Positions 42,300-51,217 of a stretch of DNA of 64,000 bases are shown here, in pieces. The stretch is from CBFDBF01 sp050304615 (GTDB taxonomy: Bacteria; Pseudomonadota; Gammaproteobacteria; Chromatiales; Chromatiaceae). Location of the stretch: positions 186,001 through 250,000 of the forward strand of contig JBNLDW010000012.1 of the NCBI GenBank assembly GCA_050304615.1. The letters are read 5' to 3'. The translations under genes and the position numbers were made by a program. Below the pieces are notes generated by a model, which had not been told where the DNA came from, did no database searches, and worked only from the letters and a program-made list of their open reading frames with translations. The first letter of the stretch is position 1. The number at the start of each line of letters is the position of its first letter.

Positions 42300-42845
42300 C
42301 TAGGATCTGGACATGGCAACCTGGCGTCTATGGTGCCGAAAGATCATCTTCTCAAGGAGATGCTGCACACCCTCCTCCATCTCGGTAAACCGGCAGACCA
42401 CAACACAGTCGTTCCCAGTGCCACCATCTACACTCACTACCCTGGCGGCCAGTTGTAGTGCCACAGGCAGGCGTGGATCCAGATAGAGAGAGATCAATAT
42501 GTTGTCGTCAAGTGCCGGTGGTACCTCCATGCAGACCCACTCCAGCCCCTCTGCAGTCAGCCGTATGCCGCTGGCAGCAGGAGTATTGAGCTCCTTTTGC
42601 AGCATGGTAGAAAGCAGCCCCAGTACCATATCGAGTTTTGCCTCAACTCGCATCAGGGCGCTGTCTAGCTCCATTTCATCATCCTGCATGGTGTGTGACT
42701 GTTCTCCCAGCAGATTGACGCAGTGTAGAAGCTTTATATTGTTATCTGCCGTGGCCAGCAGTTCCCCCTGTTGTCGCCTGCTCCAGCTGACCGGGAGTTG
42801 CGAGGCATAGATAAGGGTATTACTAAGTGGACTCTCTTCACTCAT
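42300..42845 (-). CDS. tPilZ-type (atypical PilZ) c-di-GMP receptor-like protein
   Basis: 181 residues. A central heptad-repeat helix (MELDSALMRVEAKLDMVLGLLSTML, about residues 57-81) followed by a PilZ-like barrel (SGIRLTAEGLEWVCMEV, ISLYLDPRLPVALQLAARVVSVDG) fits the tetramer-forming tPilZ family. The canonical RxxxR and DxSxxG motifs are not seen, so c-di-GMP binding is uncertain. The ATG at 42845 is chosen over 42854 because AGGAT is better spaced. It stands just upstream of fleQ in the same orientation, which suggests a link to motility control. Confidence 0.75.
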   Translation of the reverse strand: MSEESPLSNTLIYASQLPVSWSRRQQGELLATADNNIKLLHCVNLLGEQSHTMQDDEMELDSALMRVEAKLDMVLGLLSTMLQKELNTPAASGIRLTAEGLEWVCMEVPPALDDNILISLYLDPRLPVALQLAARVVSVDGGTGNDCVVVCRFTEMEEGVQHLLEKMIFRHHRRQVAMSRS

Positions 42846-42942
42846 AGCTATCATCCTAATTCAAAAACCTATTCATACCCTGATTCACCCCTGTCACAAC
42901 CTAAATTGATCACGCTTTCTTTAGTATTTTCTCAACACCAAC

Positions 42943-42971
42943 TTGACAGAACCTGTCTGGAAGCATAGAAA
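42943..42971 (+). promoter_or_regulatory. Sigma-70-type promoter of the CorB-like gene
   Basis: A perfect -35 box TTGACA at 42943-42948 is followed after 17 bases by TAGAAA at 42966-42971 (four of six matches to TATAAT). It is correctly placed about 35 bp before the TTG start at 43005 and has the right orientation. Confidence 0.55.
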
Positions 42972-43004
42972 TTATAGTGTACCCATATTATAGGTCCTCT
43001 ACCG

Positions 43005-44282
43005 TTGACTGATATCCCTTTAAGCACGCTATTCGCTGTGCTTGGTCTGTTAATCCTTCTCTCCGCCTTCTTCTCTGGCTCAGAGACTGCACTAATGACT
43101 CTGAATCGCTACCGCCTGCTGCATCTTAAGAATAAAGGGCATGCCGGCGCCATCCGTGCCCATAGCCTGTTGCAGCGGCCCGACCGTCTGATCGGGCTAA
43201 TCCTGCTAGGGAATAACTTTGTCAATATCCTGGCCTCCTCCCTGGCGACCATTATTGCCCTGCGTATCGGTGGTGAAGCCGCCATTGCTATTGCCGCAGG
43301 GCTGTTGACCCTGGTAATCCTGATTTTTGCCGAGGTCACTCCCAAGACCCTGGCTGCCCTGCACCCTGAACGGATTGCCTTTCCTGCCGCCTTTATCTAT
43401 CGGCCACTACTACGTCTTATCTATCCCCTGGTATGGGTAATCAATGGGATCACCAATGGCCTGTTAAAGGTGTTTGGAGTCTCCCCGGAGGATGACAACA
43501 ACGATGATGTATTAAGTCCAGAAGAACTGCGCACAGTAGTCACCGAGTCTGGTTCACTGATCCCTAGACGACACAGGATGATGCTGTTGAGTATTCTTGA
43601 TCTAGGCAATGCCACAGTGGAAGACATCATGATTCCACGCAACGAGGTAGAGGGCATTGATCTGGATGATCCGTTGGATGAGATCATCCTCCAATTTCAA
43701 AACAACTATTACACCAGGATGCCTCTGTTTGAAGGCGGCATTGATAATATTATAGGTATCGTACATATTCGCAGCACTATGCACGCACTGACGCACGGCA
43801 ATCTCAGTAAAGAGACACTGCGCCAGATTGCCAAGGAACCATACTACATACCTGAGGGAACACCACTCAATCGACAACTGCTCAATTTCCAGCGTGAAAA
43901 ACAGCATCTTGGATTGATCGTTGATGAGTATGGTGATCTGCTTGGCCTGGTAACCCTGGCAGATCTGTTAGAGGAGATAGTTGGTCAATTCACCACTGAT
44001 CCTGCAGATAACATCATGGATGTACAACCCCAGGATGATGGCAGTTATCTAGTAGCTGGAAGTGCCAATGTGCGAGAGCTGATAGAGGTGTTTCACTGGG
44101 ATCTACCCACCGATGGGCCACGCACCATGAGCGGCATGATCATCGAGTATCTAGAGACGATACCGCAACCTGGAACCAGCCTGTTACTTTCCGGTTATCC
44201 TGTCGAAGTACTACAGACCCAGGACAATACTGTAAAGATGGCTCGCATCAGCCCTGATTTGAGGCAAAAGATGGAACCATAA
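43005..44282 (+). CDS. HlyC/CorC-family transporter-like protein (CorB/YfjD type)
   Basis: 425 residues: an N-terminal DUF21 (CNNM) membrane domain with four hydrophobic segments (FAVLGLLILLSAFFSGSETALM to about residue 140), a pair of CBS domains (residues about 205-320; MIPRNEVEGIDLDDPL, GLIVDEYGDLLGLVTLADLLEEIVG), and a C-terminal CorC_HlyC domain (DGSYLVAGSANVRELIEVFHW). Members are linked to Mg2+ or Co2+ export. The TTG start fits the conserved N-terminus. A divergent tPilZ gene lies upstream and a PilZ gene downstream. Confidence 0.9.
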   Translation: MTDIPLSTLFAVLGLLILLSAFFSGSETALMTLNRYRLLHLKNKGHAGAIRAHSLLQRPDRLIGLILLGNNFVNILASSLATIIALRIGGEAAIAIAAGLLTLVILIFAEVTPKTLAALHPERIAFPAAFIYRPLLRLIYPLVWVINGITNGLLKVFGVSPEDDNNDDVLSPEELRTVVTESGSLIPRRHRMMLLSILDLGNATVEDIMIPRNEVEGIDLDDPLDEIILQFQNNYYTRMPLFEGGIDNIIGIVHIRSTMHALTHGNLSKETLRQIAKEPYYIPEGTPLNRQLLNFQREKQHLGLIVDEYGDLLGLVTLADLLEEIVGQFTTDPADNIMDVQPQDDGSYLVAGSANVRELIEVFHWDLPTDGPRTMSGMIIEYLETIPQPGTSLLLSGYPVEVLQTQDNTVKMARISPDLRQKMEP

Positions 44283-44349
44283 AGATCTGGATATAGCTGC
44301 CGATACCTGCAAGGTAGAAGCTTCTGTTACAGCAAGGAGTAGAACTGTA

Positions 44350-44721
44350 ATGAGTAATGATAATTCCGACGAACGCCGCCACTTTCACCGTATCCTATTC
44401 GATGCACCGATCTTAATGACCACTATGGGAGATGTTTTCCAGTGCACACTGGTGGATATATCTCTGAAGGGCGCCTTGTTACATCGCCCTGACGGGTGGA
44501 GTGGTAAGGCTGGTGATGGCGCAACTATCACTATTCATCTTGGAGAATCGGAAGATGAGGCTATCGTCATGGAGGGTACATTAACCCATGTGGATGAAAA
44601 GGGATTAGGATTGCGCTGTCTCCACATAGATATGAACAGCATCACCCATCTACGGCGTCTGCTAGAGCTGAATCTGGCAAATATGGATGTTCTGGAACGC
44701 GATCTGGAGGCGCTTGGTTAG
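44350..44721 (+). CDS. PilZ domain protein
   Basis: 123-residue canonical single-domain PilZ protein. Both c-di-GMP motifs are complete: ERRHFHR (RxxxR) at residues 8-14 and DISLKGALL (DxSxxG) at about residues 37-45. AAGGAG lies 9 bp before the ATG. It stands 67 bp after the CorB-like gene and converges with radA. Together with the other PilZ-type proteins it suggests c-di-GMP effectors around the flagellar locus. Confidence 0.92.
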   Translation: MSNDNSDERRHFHRILFDAPILMTTMGDVFQCTLVDISLKGALLHRPDGWSGKAGDGATITIHLGESEDEAIVMEGTLTHVDEKGLGLRCLHIDMNSITHLRRLLELNLANMDVLERDLEALG

Positions 44722-44765
44722 TCTGCCTTAACATGCCCCAGCGAACACTGCAGGAACTGTCCAGC

Positions 44766-46136
44766 CTAAATCAAATCAAGTACATCTGACAACCGATCTA
44801 CCGCCACTATCTCCAGACCGTTGATTGTCCCCTTGGGGAGGTTGGCACGCGGCACAATCGCGCGTTTAAAACCATGTTTGGCCGCCTCTTGCAGACGCTC
44901 CTGGCCATTTGGAACAGGACGTACCTCTCCGGCCAGCCCCACCTCGCCAAACATTACCAGCCCTTTTGACAGTGGACGGTCACGAAAGCTTGAGAGTACC
45001 GCCATCAATACTGCCAGGTCGGCCGCCGTCTCGGTAATACGTACACCGCCCACCACGTTGACGTAGACATCATGCCCATACATCGCCATGCCGCAGTGCC
45101 TATGCAATACCGCCAACAGCATGTTAAGCCGGTTCTGCTCCATACCTAGGGTGACCCGCCGCGGGTTGCCCAGTTGGCTCTCATCCACCAGTGACTGCAC
45201 CTCTACCAGCAGCGGGCGACTCCCTTCACGAGTAACCAGAATGGCACTACCAGCCACCTCTTCTTGGTGGCGTGACAAAAAGATTGCCGATGGGTTGCTC
45301 ACCTCGCGTAGACCCTTGTCGGTCATAGCGAAGATACCCAGTTCGTTGACTGCGCCAAAGCGATTTTTGATCGCACGAACCAGCCGGAACTGACTCCCCG
45401 CCTCGCCCTCAAAATAGAGCACCGTATCTACCATGTGCTCTAACACTCTTGGACCTGCCAGGGTTCCCTCTTTGGTCACATGCCCCACCAGGAAGATGGT
45501 AGTTCCGGTCTGCTTGGCGTAACGCACAAGCTGTGCGGTCGCCTCTCGTACCTGGGCAACGGCGCCAGGTGCAGACTGTAACATCTCCGTATAGACAGTC
45601 TGGATGGAGTCTATAACCATGACATTTGGCTGCTCTTGTGCTGCCAGTTGCAGGATGCGTTCGACACATGTCTCGGCCAGCAGGCGCACCTCATCACAGA
45701 CTAACCCTAGCCGTTTGGCCCGCAGGCTGATCTGCTCTGGTGACTCTTCACCACTGATGTAGAGTGTTTTGGTATTGGTGGCAAGCTGTGCCATGGTTTG
45801 GATCAATAGGGTCGATTTGCCGATCCCAGGATCGCCTCCAAGCAGGATTACCGATCCAGATACGATGCCGCCGCCCAGGACACGATCCAGCTCGCTGATA
45901 CCAGTGGGTAATCCCTGCTGCCCTCCATCCGGTGCTACATCCACCAGGGAACGGATCTGGCACTCTCTCCCCTGCCCTGTGTATCCGGCGAAACGACTAC
46001 TCTTCTTGCCGCTTGTTTCTGCCGTCGACTCTGCCATAGTGTTCCATTCATGACAGTCAGAACACTGTCCGGCCCATTTTGAGGCCTTACTACCACAGCT
46101 GGTACAGTAGTAGACTACCCTGTCCGCTCGACTCAT
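44766..46136 (-). CDS. radA: DNA repair protein RadA
   Basis: 456-residue RecA-related branch-migration helicase. The N-terminal C4 zinc finger (YYCTSCGSKASKWAGQCSDC), Walker A GGDPGIGKSTL, KNRFG motif (IKNRFGAVNE), and the C-terminal Lon-like domain (VGGVRITETAADLAVLMAVLSS) are all seen. The ATG overlaps the alr stop by ATGA. Confidence 0.96.
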   Translation of the reverse strand: MSRADRVVYYCTSCGSKASKWAGQCSDCHEWNTMAESTAETSGKKSSRFAGYTGQGRECQIRSLVDVAPDGGQQGLPTGISELDRVLGGGIVSGSVILLGGDPGIGKSTLLIQTMAQLATNTKTLYISGEESPEQISLRAKRLGLVCDEVRLLAETCVERILQLAAQEQPNVMVIDSIQTVYTEMLQSAPGAVAQVREATAQLVRYAKQTGTTIFLVGHVTKEGTLAGPRVLEHMVDTVLYFEGEAGSQFRLVRAIKNRFGAVNELGIFAMTDKGLREVSNPSAIFLSRHQEEVAGSAILVTREGSRPLLVEVQSLVDESQLGNPRRVTLGMEQNRLNMLLAVLHRHCGMAMYGHDVYVNVVGGVRITETAADLAVLMAVLSSFRDRPLSKGLVMFGEVGLAGEVRPVPNGQERLQEAAKHGFKRAIVPRANLPKGTINGLEIVAVDRLSDVLDLI

Positions 46137-47215
46137 CCCTCACTCTCCACAAAATCCACTCTGGTAGTGACACCACAAAACAGTTGGTAGGCAATGGTAC
46201 CGGCCGACCTAGCTATCTCATCTGCAGGCAAACCTTTGCCCCATAGTGTAACCAGATCACCCACCTTCGCCTGCGGCTGCGTCCGCAGGTCGACAGTGAT
46301 CATATCCATTGAAACCCTTCCAATCAGTGGCACCCGCTGGTCGTTGAGCAGCACCGGGGTTCCAGATGGTGCATGCCGGGGATAACCATCACCATAACCG
46401 ATAGCGATAACACCAACACTCATATCTTCGGGGCAACTCCAGGTACCACTATAGCCGATGGCGTCTCCCTGCCTGCACCGGTTCACAGCAATTATACGGC
46501 TGCGCAGGGTCATAACCGGCTTGAGTCCATCATCCGGCCCTATATGGTCACAAAATGGCGAAGCGCCATAGAGCATAATACCTGGCCGCACCCACTCCAT
46601 GTGAGAACCTCCCCAGCCAAGAACTCCGCCAGAGTTGGCCAGACTCGTCTCTACCGCAAACTGCTTCCGCATTTCCTGTAACAACTCAATTTGACGATCA
46701 ATGGTGGGATCACCGGGGCTGTCTGCATTGGCGAGGTGAGACATAAGACGTGGTTTGCCCTGTACTGACTTGCAGTCGACCAGCCGCTGGAAGGAGTCGG
46801 CCGCCAACTCCGGCGGCAGACCGAGGCGATGCATGCCTGTATCTACCTTCATCCAGCAGGCGATCGGTTGGGGTAGTTGCTGCTGCTCCAGGATCTCTAT
46901 CTGTCCTGGCTCATGGATAACCGCCTCCAGACCGTTAGCGGCGATGTCGAGCAGCCCCTGCTGATCAAAAAAACCCTCCAGAACTACTATCGGCCGCTGC
47001 TCCCCGGCCTGGCGCAGGACGATGCCCTCATCTATCCGTGCCACCGCCAGGGAAGCGGCGTCTGCCAACGCATCAGCCACCCGCAATATGCCGTGACCGT
47101 AGCCATTGGCCTTGATCACTGCCATAACCTTGCTCTGGGGGGCCGCCTCCTGCGCCCGACGCAGGTTGTGGCGCAACGCGGAGAGGTCTATCAAGGCGTG
47201 GGGATCACCGCCCAT
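46133..47215 (-). CDS. alr: Alanine racemase
   Basis: 360-residue PLP enzyme that makes D-alanine for peptidoglycan. The PLP lysine is Lys35 in VIKANGYGHG; the catalytic tyrosine region is YSGTWSCPEDMSVGVIAIGYGDGYPR; the C-terminal domain has GRVSMDMITVDL. The ATG at 47215 shares one base with the dnaB stop (TGATG); a TTG three bases upstream is not needed. The operon order dnaB-alr-radA is common in gammaproteobacteria. Confidence 0.96.
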   Translation of the reverse strand: MGGDPHALIDLSALRHNLRRAQEAAPQSKVMAVIKANGYGHGILRVADALADAASLAVARIDEGIVLRQAGEQRPIVVLEGFFDQQGLLDIAANGLEAVIHEPGQIEILEQQQLPQPIACWMKVDTGMHRLGLPPELAADSFQRLVDCKSVQGKPRLMSHLANADSPGDPTIDRQIELLQEMRKQFAVETSLANSGGVLGWGGSHMEWVRPGIMLYGASPFCDHIGPDDGLKPVMTLRSRIIAVNRCRQGDAIGYSGTWSCPEDMSVGVIAIGYGDGYPRHAPSGTPVLLNDQRVPLIGRVSMDMITVDLRTQPQAKVGDLVTLWGKGLPADEIARSAGTIAYQLFCGVTTRVDFVESEG

Positions 47216-48618
47216 CAATGCCCCTCATCACCATAGACATCGCTGATGAAACTCTCAAACTTGGTATAACGTCCAAGGAAGGTCATATTGACCCTGCCAA
47301 TCGGCCCATTACGCTGTTTGGCGATTATGATCTCCGCCTTTCCAGCCTCGGCAGTCTCCGGGTGATACACCTCGTCCCGGTAGATAAAGACGATCAGATC
47401 CGCATCCTGTTCAATGGCGCCAGACTCCCGCAGATCCGACATCACAGGACGTTTGTCATTACGCTGTTCCAGGCTACGATTAAGCTGGGATAGGGCAACC
47501 ACCGGCACATTAAGCTCCTTGGCCAACGCCTTGAGTGAGCGGGAGATCGCCGAGATCTCGGTGGTACGGTTCTCAGTCGAGCCTGGCGCCTGCATCAACT
47601 GTAGATAATCGACCACAATCAGCCCCAGATCACCATGCTCCCGCTTTAGACGACGGGCCTTGGCCCGTATCTCGACGGGGCTGAGTGCAGGTGAATCATC
47701 GATAAAGAGTGGGGCCTTCTCCAGGATACTAACGGCCGAGGTGAGACGGGGCCACTCATCATCCTCTAGTTTACCAGTGCGCACCTTGTGCTGATCGACC
47801 CTACCCAGAGAGGAGATCATCCTCATGGCTAGCGCCTCCCCCGGCATCTCCATACTAAAAACAGCTACCGGCACCTGGTCGTGGATAGCAACATGCTCTG
47901 CCATATTCATGGCAAAGGCGGTCTTGCCCATGGATGGTCGTCCCGCCACAATAATCAGATCGGACGGCTGTAGGCCTGATGTCATTTGATCAAAATCGGG
48001 AAAACCAGAGCCCAATCCAGTTATGGGATCATCCTGTTGAAACAGCTTCTCAACCCGCTCAACAGCCCTGTTCATCAGACTCTTAATGGAATCGAAGCCA
48101 CCAACTCCACGGCTCTTGCGATCCGCTATATCAAACACCTGCTGCTCCGCCTGATCCAGCAGAGTAGCGCTATCCCGCCCCTCTGGACGTAGACCCCGAT
48201 CAGCAATATCAGTACCCACCCTGATCAACTGACGGATTACAGAATGCTCACGGACGATATCTGCATAGGCCTGAATATTGGCCGCGCTGGGGGTATCTTT
48301 GGCCAGGCTCCCAAGATAGGCCAGTCCGCCGGAATTGTTCAGTGCCTCACTCCTTTCCAACTCCTCGGAAAGTGTTACCACATCAAACGGGCTATTGCGC
48401 TCGGCCAGCTCCCCAATGGCCCGGAAAATCAGCTGGTGCTCGCGCCGATAAAAGTCATCCTCATTGATCCGATCGGCAATCTTGTCCCAGGCATCGTTCT
48501 CCAACATCAATCCGCCAAGCACCGACTGCTCTGCCTGAATAGAGTGCGGAGGCAAGCGTAATGCGTCCATATCTACATCTGGTGGTACAGATTCAGAAGA
48601 AAATGATGGCTCTTGCAT
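47215..48618 (-). CDS. dnaB: Replicative DNA helicase DnaB
   Basis: 467-residue hexameric helicase of the replication fork. The N-terminal domain begins PPHSIQAEQSVLGGLML; the C-terminal RecA domain has Walker A AGRPSMGKTAFAMN, Walker B LIVVDYLQLM, and SDLRESGAIEQDADLIVFIYRDE. The start at 48618 gives the usual length; an upstream in-frame extension (to 48696) has a hydrophobic, non-conserved N-terminus and is rejected. No intein is present. Confidence 0.96.
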   Translation of the reverse strand: MQEPSFSSESVPPDVDMDALRLPPHSIQAEQSVLGGLMLENDAWDKIADRINEDDFYRREHQLIFRAIGELAERNSPFDVVTLSEELERSEALNNSGGLAYLGSLAKDTPSAANIQAYADIVREHSVIRQLIRVGTDIADRGLRPEGRDSATLLDQAEQQVFDIADRKSRGVGGFDSIKSLMNRAVERVEKLFQQDDPITGLGSGFPDFDQMTSGLQPSDLIIVAGRPSMGKTAFAMNMAEHVAIHDQVPVAVFSMEMPGEALAMRMISSLGRVDQHKVRTGKLEDDEWPRLTSAVSILEKAPLFIDDSPALSPVEIRAKARRLKREHGDLGLIVVDYLQLMQAPGSTENRTTEISAISRSLKALAKELNVPVVALSQLNRSLEQRNDKRPVMSDLRESGAIEQDADLIVFIYRDEVYHPETAEAGKAEIIIAKQRNGPIGRVNMTFLGRYTKFESFISDVYGDEGH

Positions 48619-48919
48619 GGGAATCCAGCCTAGATTAATCGGAATGAGTAAGCATACGAAAAACAGCGCCCGGAAGGAAGACAAACAGGCCCGCAAGGAT
48701 AAAATGTCTGGCCGCAGAATAGTGCACAGGGCTGCGGGTCGGACGTTAAGTCCGTCAGAATGAGCAATTTACTAGCGCAGAGGCCATAGAGGTGCAAAGA
48801 GCTGCGGTACTACTACCATCCGTGGCAAATCCATATTAGTGGACGAAGCGCACAGGTCGGACATTAAGTCCGACAACAGCAGCTTGTTGCGTCCCTGTGC
48901 CTCCGAGTTATGACTAGAG
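48619..48919. repeat. 301-bp gap between rplI and dnaB with two copies of a GTCGGAC-palindrome
   Basis: GTCGGACGTTAAGTCCG at 48737-48753 and GTCGGACATTAAGTCCGAC at 48856-48874 (the second a perfect 7-bp stem around ATTAA) lie 119 bp apart. Both are preceded closely by a GCACAGG stretch. No open frame with an RBS covers the gap. They look like members of a dispersed palindromic repeat; the region must also contain the dnaB promoter. Confidence 0.6.
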
Positions 48920-49372
48920 CTACTCCTGCTCCGGCACGATCGCCAGCTTCAGGATTGCGTCTACATCGGTATACAAGTGCAACTGTACCTCAAACTCACC
49001 GGTTACGTGGAATGGGCCATCCGGCAGGCGTACTTCACGTTTCTCCAGCTCAACCCCAGCAGCAGTTACCGCTTCAGCAATATCAGAGGTACCAACAGAA
49101 CCAAACAGGCGTCCCTCGTCACCAGCCTTGCTGCTAATGGTGATGCTCAGCCCTTCGAGCTTTGCCTTGCGCGCCTCGGCCACAGCTATCACCTCGGCTT
49201 CCTGTTTCTCTAGTTCTGCCCGACGCTTCTCAAATTCAGCTAGATTATCGGCTGTAGCCAGTACTGCACGACCTGTAGGTACCAGAAAGTTACGCCCGTA
49301 ACCAGACTTAACGGAGACCTTATCACCAGGTCCGCCAAGGTTCTCAATATTTTGTAGTAAAATTATTTCCAT
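48920..49372 (-). CDS. rplI: 50S ribosomal protein L9
   Basis: 150-residue ribosomal protein that binds 23S rRNA. N-terminal EIILLQNIENLGGPGDKVSVKSGYGRNFLVPTG is diagnostic; a long central helix (EFEKRRAELEKQEAEVIAVAEARKAKLEG) joins it to the C-terminal domain. The start at 49372 (GAGG 8 nt before) is preferred over GTG 49381 and ATG 49378. Confidence 0.97.
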   Translation of the reverse strand: MEIILLQNIENLGGPGDKVSVKSGYGRNFLVPTGRAVLATADNLAEFEKRRAELEKQEAEVIAVAEARKAKLEGLSITISSKAGDEGRLFGSVGTSDIAEAVTAAGVELEKREVRLPDGPFHVTGEFEVQLHLYTDVDAILKLAIVPEQE

Positions 49373-49405
49373 CGTCATCACCTCTAAAATAGATCCTGAA
49401 TCTTG

Positions 49406-50320
49406 TTATTCCGCACCACCATCTAGCGCGGGGCGGGCCCTAAAATCGAACCAACTATCTACCAGGCCAGCAGCAGATAGTAGCGACTCCGCGTATGGCA
49501 TAAATATAACCAGCAGCGCATACATCCCTACCAACCAGGGTGTATTTACTCCATGCTTGTCTGCTAGACCGTGTACCAGTGCCAACCCATGCACAAAACA
49601 GGCAGCCAGTAGTAACAGGATCAGATAATCAAGCAACATGCCACTCAGTGACACACCTGTAAGGTTCAGCAAAAGTGCCGCTATAGTCACAATCGCTACA
49701 CCACGGGGCAGCCGCAACTGAAGAAACTCTGCACGAAATCCACCCGGATTATAGAGCAGTGACTGCCACCAACGCGCCAGTAGTAATACAGATACAAGTT
49801 GCAGAAAAAACAGTGTCGCAATAACACCCGGCATCCAACCGGCAAGACTCTGTATAATCTCCGCGCGCTGCTCAGGATCCAGCATCTTCCCCTGCTCCAG
49901 CATGGCTGAAAGATGCGGCCCCAACGCCTCGACCCACTCCTCTACAGATGTGTAGAGCTGGACTACAACAGCCAGCACTATCCCAATCAGCAGAGCAACA
50001 GCCACCATCATCCCTAGCGAACGGCTATACCGCAACAGTAGCGCCAATCCCCATACCGGTAGCCAGAGCAGCAGCAAACTGATAAAAACCGATATCGGAT
50101 TTGCCTGGAATGAGAGCAGTATTAGGGCGCAGGCGGTAGCAGCCAGTAACATTACCGCCGCCCCCTCAAGCGCGCCCCGACGCAGACTAACCAAGGCCAA
50201 AGCAGCCGCACCAAATATGGCCAACGGTTGCAAAATGATCAGCAACAGCACTGTGATTATGACGACTGCTAGTGTCGCCTGTAATCTTCCCTGCATCACA
50301 AATGATGCCAGTAGGCGCAT
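49406..50320 (-). CDS. DUF2232 family membrane protein
   Basis: 304-residue polytopic inner-membrane protein with about eight hydrophobic helices, starting LQATLAVVIITVLLLIILQPLAIFGAAALALVSLRRG. It is placed between rpsR and rplI, its usual position in gammaproteobacteria. The function of the family (YybS-like) is unknown. Confidence 0.88.
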   Translation of the reverse strand: MRLLASFVMQGRLQATLAVVIITVLLLIILQPLAIFGAAALALVSLRRGALEGAAVMLLAATACALILLSFQANPISVFISLLLLWLPVWGLALLLRYSRSLGMMVAVALLIGIVLAVVVQLYTSVEEWVEALGPHLSAMLEQGKMLDPEQRAEIIQSLAGWMPGVIATLFFLQLVSVLLLARWWQSLLYNPGGFRAEFLQLRLPRGVAIVTIAALLLNLTGVSLSGMLLDYLILLLLAACFVHGLALVHGLADKHGVNTPWLVGMYALLVIFMPYAESLLSAAGLVDSWFDFRARPALDGGAE

Positions 50321-50367
50321 ATATATAGTTCCGGTGTTACCTCGTGTAGCCCGGAAACTCCCCTTAT

Positions 50368-50595
50368 TTATATGTGCTTATCAGTATACGGCAGCAGGGC
50401 CAGAAAACGGGCCCGTTTGATTGCGGTAGACAACTGGCGCTGATATCTGGCCTTAGTACCGGTAATGCGGCTAGGGACAATCTTACCGCTCTCACTCACA
50501 AAGGCTTTGAGCAGACCAATATCTTTGTAGTCGACCTCAGCAATCTTCTCTACGGTAAAGCGACAATATCTTCTGCGTCGAAAATAACGTGACAT
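50368..50595 (-). CDS. rpsR: 30S ribosomal protein S18
   Basis: 75-residue basic protein: RRRRYCRFTVEKIAEVDYKDIGLLKAFVSESGKIVPSRITGTKARYQRQLSTAIKRARFLALLPY is the S18 pattern. It binds S6 on the small subunit. It lies 59 bp after rpsF. Confidence 0.97.
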   Translation of the reverse strand: MSRYFRRRRYCRFTVEKIAEVDYKDIGLLKAFVSESGKIVPSRITGTKARYQRQLSTAIKRARFLALLPYTDKHI

Positions 50596-50654
50596 GTTGA
50601 TTCCTCAAATTCTATTTAATTTGGCCACTGGTAGCGGCCGTAACAGGCGTAGCC

Positions 50655-51101
50655 CTACTCCGCTGCTGCCGTCTCCTGGCTCTCTGCCTCATCGCTTGCA
50701 GCCTCAGACTCCTCTACTGCTGGCGCTGGAGCTGGCGCTGCCTCAGCTACAGGTGCTGGCTTGGGCTTAGGCTTCTCTTCTTCTTCTGGTCTAGCCAGAG
50801 AAGATGGCTCAGTGATGGCCTGTTTACGTTTGATCACAAGGTTGCGCAACACAGCGTCATTAAAACGGAAGGCGCTCTCCAGTTCGGACAGAACCTCACC
50901 ATCGCACTCGATATTCATCAGTACGTAATGTGCCTTAGGCAACTTTTGAATTGGATATGCGAGTTGGCGGCGACCCCAATCCTCCAGACGGTGGATCTTG
51001 CCCTCTTTAGACTCGATGATCGTACGATAACGCTCGATCATACCAGGAACCTGCTCGCTCTGATCCGGATGGACCAGAAACACTACTTCATAATGTCTCA
51101 T
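50655..51101 (-). CDS. rpsF: 30S ribosomal protein S6
   Basis: 148 residues. RHYEVVFLVHPDQSEQVPGMIERY at the N-terminus and DWGRRQLAYPIQKLPKAHYVLMNIE identify S6. The last 40 residues are an Ala/Pro/Glu-rich acidic tail, longer than usual; E. coli S6 carries a short glutamate tail added post-translationally. A candidate S6:S18 leader element lies directly upstream. Confidence 0.97.
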   Translation of the reverse strand: MRHYEVVFLVHPDQSEQVPGMIERYRTIIESKEGKIHRLEDWGRRQLAYPIQKLPKAHYVLMNIECDGEVLSELESAFRFNDAVLRNLVIKRKQAITEPSSLARPEEEEKPKPKPAPVAEAAPAPAPAVEESEAASDEAESQETAAAE

Positions 51102-51122
51102 TGTTTCCCCTTAAGGATAAAA

Positions 51123-51154
51123 GCCTCCCGTCATAGACTGGTATGCGGTGAGGC
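51123..51154 (-). promoter_or_regulatory. Candidate S6:S18-binding leader element of rpsF
   Basis: On the minus strand GCCTC pairs with GAGGC, the next bases ACCG form a bulge with a CCG triplet, and CATA pairs with TATG around a 6-nt loop. A stem, a CCG-bearing bulge and an apical hairpin are the features reported for the ribosomal leader that binds the S6:S18 complex to repress rpsF translation. It ends 22 bp before the rpsF start, as expected. The match is by eye and moderate. Confidence 0.55.
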
Positions 51155-51217
51155 AAGGAGTTGACGTAGCGGTTATGCTATGCCGGAAAACGGCGAATTT
51201 TACCTTGTGTAGTAGAT

